Below are positions 58,471 through 64,000 of a DNA stretch of 64,000 nt, one piece after another. A model generated the notes under the pieces. It searched no databases, had not been told where the DNA came from, and saw only the letters and a program-made list of their open reading frames with translations. Both the position numbers and the translations under genes were made by a program. The number at the start of each line of letters is the position of its first letter. Position 1 is the first letter of the stretch. Origin of the DNA: Petunia secreta (lineage: Eukaryota; Streptophyta; Magnoliopsida; Solanales; Solanaceae); contig JARKIP010000010.1 of the NCBI GenBank assembly GCA_029990175.1, positions 42,092,001 to 42,156,000 on the forward strand, in the 5' to 3' direction.

Positions 58471-60789
58471 ATGAGTGCACCGCCTACTATTACTGAAGGA
58501 CAGTCGGTTCTGAGGCCTCCACAGTTTAATGGGCAATACTACGCATGGTGGAAAAATAGGATGGAGAATTACATATGTGCTGAAGATTATCAACTCTGGC
58601 TGATAGTCTCTGAAGGAAACCTGATTCCCACCAAAATAGTTGGTGAAGGAACCACTGCCACAAAAGAACCCAAGCTGAAAGAAGAGTTTGATGAGTCTGA
58701 CTACAAGATGATCGAAAAGAACCACAAAGCCAAGCGGTTGGTTATATGTGGTCTGGGTCCAGAAGAGTTCAATCGAGTATCATCGTATAAGACGGCTAAG
58801 GAAATATGGGATGCTTTACAAGTTGCACACGAAGGAACCACTGAAGTAAAGGACTCAAAAAGAAGAATGTTGAAGAGACAATTTGAGTTATTTACTATGG
58901 GCGAGAAGGAATCAATTCAGGATATGATGACCAGGTTGACCATGATTACAAATGAAATGAGATCTCTGGAGATGGAACTGCCTGAGGTGGAGATGGTTGA
59001 CAAAATCCTGAATGTGTTACCTGAAGCATGGGAACCAAAAATGACGGCCATTATTGAATCCAAACCCTTGAAATCCATCAAGCTTGAAGAACTGGTTGGA
59101 AGTCTGAAGACGCACGAGATGATGAAGGACTCAAAGGCTAAACCTGCAGCAAAGAAGGAAAAGACCCTTGCACTGGAAGCAACAGAAGAAGCTGATGAAT
59201 ATGTTGATCTTCAATCAGTGGAAGCTGCAATGGTAAGTGCTCTAAGACAAAAACTCAATCTGGGAAGGTTTAAAGGATTTAAACGAGGGAACAAGGAGAG
59301 CTCTAGCAGGAAGAACATAGTTGACAGTCCTGACTACTCTGGATGCTTCAAATGCTTCAAGAAGGATCATGCTGTCATGGATTGCCCAATGTGGGAAATA
59401 GAGTGGATGAAGAACAGAGCTGCTAAGGAAAAGGAAAAGGAAACCACAAAGGAAAACGATGCAGATAGAAAGAAGTCAAGACGGCCCCCAAACTTCAGAG
59501 CAGAACGAAGGAAAAGGAAGGAAGCTTTCTATGCCACATGGGGACCAACTGACAGTGAGTCTGATCACGAGAAGGAAGCTGACGATGACTCACCGCTAGC
59601 ATTGGCAGGGATGACGGATGTTAGTTCTGATGAAGAACATTCTCTTGAAGTGAAATGGGGAAGAGATCCATCAAAGCCACCAGTGTTCAATGGGACTCAT
59701 TACAATTACTGGAAGAAACAAATGAAGAATTTCTTGCAGACAACTGATTATAGTCTGTGGTTAATTGTGAAAAGAGGACCTCATGTTCCAGTGAAGAGAG
59801 CAGCAAATGGAGTCTTGGTACCCAAGAAAGTAGAAGAACTAGATCCACAAGATCTGGACTGGCTACAAGCAAACTCCAAGGCTGAGGGCTATCTAAGAAG
59901 AGGACTTACAGATGATGTGCTCGGACAGATACTGGAATGTAAATCAGCCAAGGAGATATGGAAGAAACTGAAGGAGTTGTACATGGCTGACAACACCAAG
60001 AAGGACTCTGCCCTTATGGCAACTGAAGGAAAGGAAGCTGACTGTTCAGCAGAGGTATGTTTATCTGATCTTAAGGAAACTTTACATACATACTCTTCTG
60101 AAAATCTAATCCTAATCACAGCCACATTGATTGAAGGATATGAAAAAGAAAAGCTTGAAAAAGATAAATTAATTGAAGAACTGGGTGATCTTAGAACTAA
60201 GCACAAGAGTCTCCTAGAACAGAACATTGAGCTTGAAGAAACAAATGCCATCTTGAAAGGGCAGACTCTTGTGTCAAACTCTAAGATCACTGAGCTTGAA
60301 TTAGAATGTAGTCAGTTGAGAGAGAGTAAGAATGGTAAGCAAGTTATGAGTGAAGTTCAAACCTTTCTGGAAGATGAATTGAAAAGGGCAAATGAGATTT
60401 TACACCAAGAAATTGAAAAAAATAAGATGTTAAATCAGAAGGTTGAAAACTCAAAACTTGAACTTACCAGACTTACAAAATGGAATAAGTCTTCAGAAGC
60501 AATGCATTGGGTTCTTGAAAATCAAAATAAAGGAAAACAAGGTTTAGGATTCAAGAAGCCCTTGCCTCCATATAATCCTAAAAGCAAATATGTGGGATTA
60601 CCTTGCAACATGTTATGCACTTTCTGTGGTCAAACCGGTCATACTAAACAAAGGTGTGTCAACATTACCAAGGCAAGGGCCAAGAATAAAAATTGTGTTT
60701 TACCCAAATGGGCCAAACAAGATCTGATTTATCCATTTTCTCATAAGAAGGGACCCAAGCTTGTCTGGGTTCCTAAGGCTAACCTCTAA
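58471..60789 (+). CDS. gag: Copia gag with two N-terminal-type domains and two zinc knuckles
   Basis: ATG 58471 (MSAPPTITEG) is preferred to the upstream frame that runs through the primer site; 772 residues. A first gag domain (RPPQFNGQYYAWWKNRMENY ... DYQLWLIV, then a UBN2-like helical region) is followed by a zinc knuckle CFKCFKKDHAVMDC and a basic stretch. Around residue 400 a second copy of the N-terminal gag module appears (PPVFNGTHYNYWKKQMKNFL ... DYSLWLIV). A long coiled coil (about residues 560-690) and a second, standard knuckle CTFCGQTGHTKQRC follow. Gag forms the virus-like particle and packages RNA. The doubled module and doubled knuckle are unusual; SIRE gags normally have one gag domain plus a coiled coil. 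Stop TAA at 60787. Confidence 0.85.
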   Translation: MSAPPTITEGQSVLRPPQFNGQYYAWWKNRMENYICAEDYQLWLIVSEGNLIPTKIVGEGTTATKEPKLKEEFDESDYKMIEKNHKAKRLVICGLGPEEFNRVSSYKTAKEIWDALQVAHEGTTEVKDSKRRMLKRQFELFTMGEKESIQDMMTRLTMITNEMRSLEMELPEVEMVDKILNVLPEAWEPKMTAIIESKPLKSIKLEELVGSLKTHEMMKDSKAKPAAKKEKTLALEATEEADEYVDLQSVEAAMVSALRQKLNLGRFKGFKRGNKESSSRKNIVDSPDYSGCFKCFKKDHAVMDCPMWEIEWMKNRAAKEKEKETTKENDADRKKSRRPPNFRAERRKRKEAFYATWGPTDSESDHEKEADDDSPLALAGMTDVSSDEEHSLEVKWGRDPSKPPVFNGTHYNYWKKQMKNFLQTTDYSLWLIVKRGPHVPVKRAANGVLVPKKVEELDPQDLDWLQANSKAEGYLRRGLTDDVLGQILECKSAKEIWKKLKELYMADNTKKDSALMATEGKEADCSAEVCLSDLKETLHTYSSENLILITATLIEGYEKEKLEKDKLIEELGDLRTKHKSLLEQNIELEETNAILKGQTLVSNSKITELELECSQLRESKNGKQVMSEVQTFLEDELKRANEILHQEIEKNKMLNQKVENSKLELTRLTKWNKSSEAMHWVLENQNKGKQGLGFKKPLPPYNPKSKYVGLPCNMLCTFCGQTGHTKQRCVNITKARAKNKNCVLPKWAKQDLIYPFSHKKGPKLVWVPKANL

Positions 60790-60794
60790 TTGTT

Positions 60795-63700
60795 TTGCAG
60801 GCTGGAGTGAGGGAGAACAACTCAAGCTGGATTCTTGATAGCGGTTGTTCTAGGCACATGACAGGAGATAGAAGAAACTTTCTCTCACTCGCAGCATTTC
60901 AAGGAGGCAGTGTGGCCTTCGGAGGAGGAAAAAGTGGTCAGATAGTAGGCATTGGGAAGATTGGGAGATCTCTTGAGCATGCAATTGAAAATGTGTATTG
61001 TGTGGATGGTCTTAGACACAATTTACTGAGCATCTCTCAACTATGTGACAGAGGAAACGAAGTGAGCTTCTCATCTGTAGGGTGCATCGTGAAGAACCTA
61101 CAGAGTGGAGAAGTGGTAATGGAAGGAAAAAGAGTGAACAATGTGTACAAGGCGTCACTGAGGTCCTTACCTGAAAACAACCTGACATGCTTGAATGTAC
61201 AAGAAAGCGACTCTCAGCTGTGGCACAAAAGACTGGGTCATGCAAGTCTCACTCAATTAAATAAGCTAGCCTCGAAGGAACTGGTTCGTGGATTGCCAAA
61301 CAAGAAGTTTGAAAACATAAAAGTGTGCGATGCCTGTGTAAAGGGAAAGCATGTAAGAACGTCATTCAAGTCAAAGAAAGTGGTCAGCACATCTAAGCCA
61401 CTGGAGCTGGTACATATGGATTTGTGTGGACCTATGAGAGTAAAAAGCAGAGGAGGAAAGAGGTTTGTGTTCGTGATTGTTGACGACTACTCAAGGTATA
61501 CATGGACCTTGTTCTTGGCCTCTAAGGATGAAGCTTTTGAGAACTTTAAAGACTGGGCTGGTGTGGTTCAGAAAAGGCTAAGTCTTGAACTCATCAGTAT
61601 TCGATCAGATCATGGAACTGAGTTTGAAAACTCAAAATTTTCTGAGTACTGTGCAGGGAACAACATAGATCACAACTTTTCTGCACCAAGAACTCCCCAA
61701 CAAAACGGGGTGGTTGAGAGGAAGAACAGGTCGTTGGAGGATATGGCTAGAACCATGCTGCTGTCAAGTGGACTAGCAAGAAACTTCTGGGCTGAAGCTG
61801 TAAACACTGCATGTTACTTGCTAAATAGGTGTTCCATCAGAGCCATTCTTGACAAAACTCCATATGAGTTACTCAGAGGTAGAAAGCCAAGCATTGCCCA
61901 CCTAAGGCCTTTTGGGTGCAAATGCTTTGTTCACAACAATGGCAAGGAACCCTTGGGAAAGTTTGATGCTAGGAGTGATGAGGCAATATTCCTGGGATAC
62001 TCCACTCAAAGTAAGGCATACAAGGTACTCAACAGAAGAACACAAGTAGTAGAAGAAAGTATGCATGTTGTGTTCGATGAATCAGATAAGGAAATAGGAG
62101 AAGATGATGCAGATGATCAGGTGATTGGCTTAAGAAGAGAAGAAAGCATAGATGAACTGGAGGACTCGGATGAAAAGGAGAGCAAAGTCATGTCAGATGA
62201 AGGAGTCAACTTGACAGGGGGAACTTCTGATGAAGCTGAAGATCAAGAAGGTCAAGAAGAATTTACTCAAGACGATGCTGCAGGTTCTTCTAATCAGATC
62301 CAGATCAAGCCATGGAAATATCAAAGTTCTCACCCTTTAGAGAATGTTCTATCTGAACTGGATACAGGAATTATGACTAGGTCAGCATTAAAGAACTTCT
62401 GTGCATTCTTTGCTTTCCTCTCAGCCTTGGAACCAAAAAATGTCAAAGAAGCTCTAGAAGATCCAGATTGGATTATAGCTATGCAGGAGGAACTTCATCA
62501 ATTTGAAAGAAGCAAAGTGTGGCACCTAGTTCCTAAGCCAAAGGACAGATCCATAATTGGAACTAAATGGGTGTTCAGAAATAAGCTGGATGAACATGGC
62601 ATAGTTACAAGAAACAAGGCAAGGTTGGTTGTTCAGGGCTACAGTCAAGAAGAAGGAATAGATTATGATGAAACCTTTGCACCAGTGGCACGAATGGAAG
62701 CCATTAGAATGCTGATTGCTTTTGCTACATACATGGAATTCACACTGTATCAGATGGATGTGAAGAGTGCCTTCTTGAATGGGTACCTAAATGAAGAAGT
62801 CTATGTAGTACAGCCTCCAGGTTTTGTGAACAATGAATTCCCTGATCATGTGTACAAACTGGACAAGGCTCTGTATGGTTTGAAGCAAGCTCCTAGAGCC
62901 TGGTATGAAAGACTCTCAGGGTTCTTGATGAAAAATGGCTTTTCAAGAGGTAAAATTGACAACACACTATTTCTCAAGAAGCAAGGAAAGGATCTGCTGG
63001 TAGTTCAAGTGTATGTCGATGATATCATCTTTGGAGCCACTGATGAGGAGCTGAGCAAAGGTTTTGCTGACCTGATGGGAAGTGAGTTTGAAATGAGCAT
63101 GATGGGTGAATTGAATTTCTTCCTTGGGTTGCAGATAAAGCAGACGCCGGAAGGAACTATGATACATCAGCAAAAATATGTCAAGGAATTGTTGAAGAAG
63201 TTTAACATGGAAGGAGCTAAGGAGATGACTACTCCTATTGCTCCTGGAACAAAGCTGGACATGGATGAACTTGGTCTATCGACAAATGAGACTAAGTATA
63301 GAGGAATTATTGGCTCACTTCTTTATCTCACAGCAAGTCGACCTGACATAGTATACAGTGTAGGACTGTGTGCCAGATTTCAGTCAAAACCTAAGGAATC
63401 ACACTTGACAGCTGTGAAGAGAATTCTGAGATACTTGAAAGGGACTCAGGATCTATGCCTTTGGTATCCCAGAGGTGGAACTTTTGAACTAATTGGTTTT
63501 GCTGATGCAGATTATGCAGGTCATTTGGTTGATAGGAAAAGCACTTCGGGGATGGCACACTTCTTAGGTCCTTGCTTGGTGTCATGGGCTACAAAGAAAC
63601 AAAACTCTGTTGCCTTGTCAACTGCTGAAGCTGAGTATGTGGCAGCTGCTTCATGCTGCTCACAATTGCTATGGATCAAGCAGCAACTGGAGGATTTTGG

Positions 63701-63959
63701 AATCAAGTGTGGGGCAGTGCCAATCTTTTGTGACAACACTAGTGCTGTGAACATTGCCAAGAACCCAGTCCAACATAAAAGAACAAAGCACATTGATATT
63801 AGACATCACTTCCTTAGGGACAATGTTGAAAAAGGTCTAATTACTATGAATTCATGCAGGACTGAGGATCAAATTGCTGACATATTTACCAAAGCTTTGA
63901 ACAAGGTGCAGTTCGAGAGGAACAGGTTGGAGTTAGGGATGACCAAAATACACGGATGA
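60795..63959 (+). CDS. pol: Copia pol polyprotein: protease, integrase, reverse transcriptase, RNase H
   Basis: 1,054 open codons in a different frame from gag, beginning after 'taattgttttgcag'. Domains in order: aspartic protease (ILDSGCSRHMTGD); GAG-pre-integrase zinc region (LWHKRLGHAS ... CDACVKGKH); integrase D-D-E (VHMDLCGPM, IRSDHGTEFEN, NGVVERKNR); an acidic spacer; reverse transcriptase (WVFRNKLDEHG, MDVKSAFLNG, and YVDDIIFG with both catalytic Asp); RNase H (GFADADYAG, STAEAEYVAA, FCDNTSAVNI) and the terminal ADIFTKAL. All key residues are present, so the element may be recently active. How pol is expressed (shift, re-initiation or splicing to the tttgcag acceptor) is open. Confidence 0.9.
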   Translation: MQAGVRENNSSWILDSGCSRHMTGDRRNFLSLAAFQGGSVAFGGGKSGQIVGIGKIGRSLEHAIENVYCVDGLRHNLLSISQLCDRGNEVSFSSVGCIVKNLQSGEVVMEGKRVNNVYKASLRSLPENNLTCLNVQESDSQLWHKRLGHASLTQLNKLASKELVRGLPNKKFENIKVCDACVKGKHVRTSFKSKKVVSTSKPLELVHMDLCGPMRVKSRGGKRFVFVIVDDYSRYTWTLFLASKDEAFENFKDWAGVVQKRLSLELISIRSDHGTEFENSKFSEYCAGNNIDHNFSAPRTPQQNGVVERKNRSLEDMARTMLLSSGLARNFWAEAVNTACYLLNRCSIRAILDKTPYELLRGRKPSIAHLRPFGCKCFVHNNGKEPLGKFDARSDEAIFLGYSTQSKAYKVLNRRTQVVEESMHVVFDESDKEIGEDDADDQVIGLRREESIDELEDSDEKESKVMSDEGVNLTGGTSDEAEDQEGQEEFTQDDAAGSSNQIQIKPWKYQSSHPLENVLSELDTGIMTRSALKNFCAFFAFLSALEPKNVKEALEDPDWIIAMQEELHQFERSKVWHLVPKPKDRSIIGTKWVFRNKLDEHGIVTRNKARLVVQGYSQEEGIDYDETFAPVARMEAIRMLIAFATYMEFTLYQMDVKSAFLNGYLNEEVYVVQPPGFVNNEFPDHVYKLDKALYGLKQAPRAWYERLSGFLMKNGFSRGKIDNTLFLKKQGKDLLVVQVYVDDIIFGATDEELSKGFADLMGSEFEMSMMGELNFFLGLQIKQTPEGTMIHQQKYVKELLKKFNMEGAKEMTTPIAPGTKLDMDELGLSTNETKYRGIIGSLLYLTASRPDIVYSVGLCARFQSKPKESHLTAVKRILRYLKGTQDLCLWYPRGGTFELIGFADADYAGHLVDRKSTSGMAHFLGPCLVSWATKKQNSVALSTAEAEYVAAASCCSQLLWIKQQLEDFGIKCGAVPIFCDNTSAVNIAKNPVQHKRTKHIDIRHHFLRDNVEKGLITMNSCRTEDQIADIFTKALNKVQFERNRLELGMTKIHG

Positions 63960-64000
63960 CCCAGCAGGTAATCCCCTTGAAATTGGCTAGTTAAGTAGTA

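Larger units (their letters stand above)
57514..64000 (+). mobile_element. SIRE-type Ty1/copia element, 5' part, apparently intact
   Basis: It contains a complete 5' LTR, a tRNA-Met primer site, an open gag and an open pol in the order PR-INT-RT-RH typical of copia. It interrupts the minus-strand CRM polyprotein, so it is younger. The bases before it are gatac, the expected 5-bp duplication, whose partner lies outside the window together with the 3' LTR. SIRE-type elements may carry a further ORF after pol; only 41 bp after the pol stop are visible. Confidence 0.85.

Overview
This is a repeat-dense stretch of a flowering-plant nuclear genome. The retroelement protein styles suggest a eudicot and fit Solanaceae best, although no single-copy host gene is present to prove it. 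No tRNA, rRNA or CRISPR is seen. Almost every base that can be assigned belongs to a transposable element or its debris, nested several layers deep. The only non-transposon-like coding remnant is a broken RPA-like (replication protein A) gene on the minus strand, itself split by transposons.

Layout. 1-456 is the end of a Ty1/copia LTR. 560-3513 is the 3' end of a Ty3/gypsy-type element with a complete 772-bp LTR (2742-3513). 3580-4750 is debris of a gypsy-associated ORF. 6262-6658 is a 397-bp foldback element with an exact 9-bp target-site duplication (TSD). 6701-12037 is a Mutator-like element (MULE-1) with ~260-bp terminal inverted repeats (TIRs), arrays of a 'gccaagacttt' motif and a long central palindrome. 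12038-12485 and 27907-27955 are pieces of the RPA-like gene. 12486-27906 is a 15.4-kb MULE (MULE-2). 29123-34092 is a decayed Tat-lineage gypsy pol. 34401-37800 and 53071-54059 are two pieces of one old Ogre-like LTR. Into that LTR three things inserted: a 1.1-kb TIR element (34988-36131), a complete 15.3-kb long-LTR element (37801-53065, TSD aagtg) and a CRM-type gypsy element (54060 onward, minus strand). A young SIRE-type copia element (57514 to beyond the window) then interrupted the CRM polyprotein.

The most interesting object is MULE-2. Between diverged TIRs and a 9-bp TSD (8/9 match) it carries a MULE transposase gene (plus strand), a DUF1985-Ulp1 protease gene (minus strand), and two small divergently transcribed two-exon genes whose products look like B3-type DNA-binding domains. 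Nearly all of its non-coding DNA consists of tandem and inverted copies of one short motif (core TTCAGTCCAT). The neighbouring MULE-1 shares the N-terminal transposase region but carries a completely different short-motif array. A MULE that encodes candidate DNA-binding proteins and fills itself with one element-specific motif resembles the VANDAL/VANC sequence-specific anti-silencing systems of Arabidopsis. I propose this as a parallel, undescribed version. The copy here is broken: nonsense codons, mostly explicable as C-to-T changes, a 14-bp duplication and frameshifts. One B3-like gene remains open.

The youngest insertions are the copia element (gag and a 1,054-codon pol both open), the CRM element (over 970 genuine codons open) and the long-LTR element (near-identical LTRs of 3,981 and 3,997 bp). 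The abundance of nested gypsy, including a CRM-type element, suggests gene-poor, possibly pericentromeric, heterochromatin.
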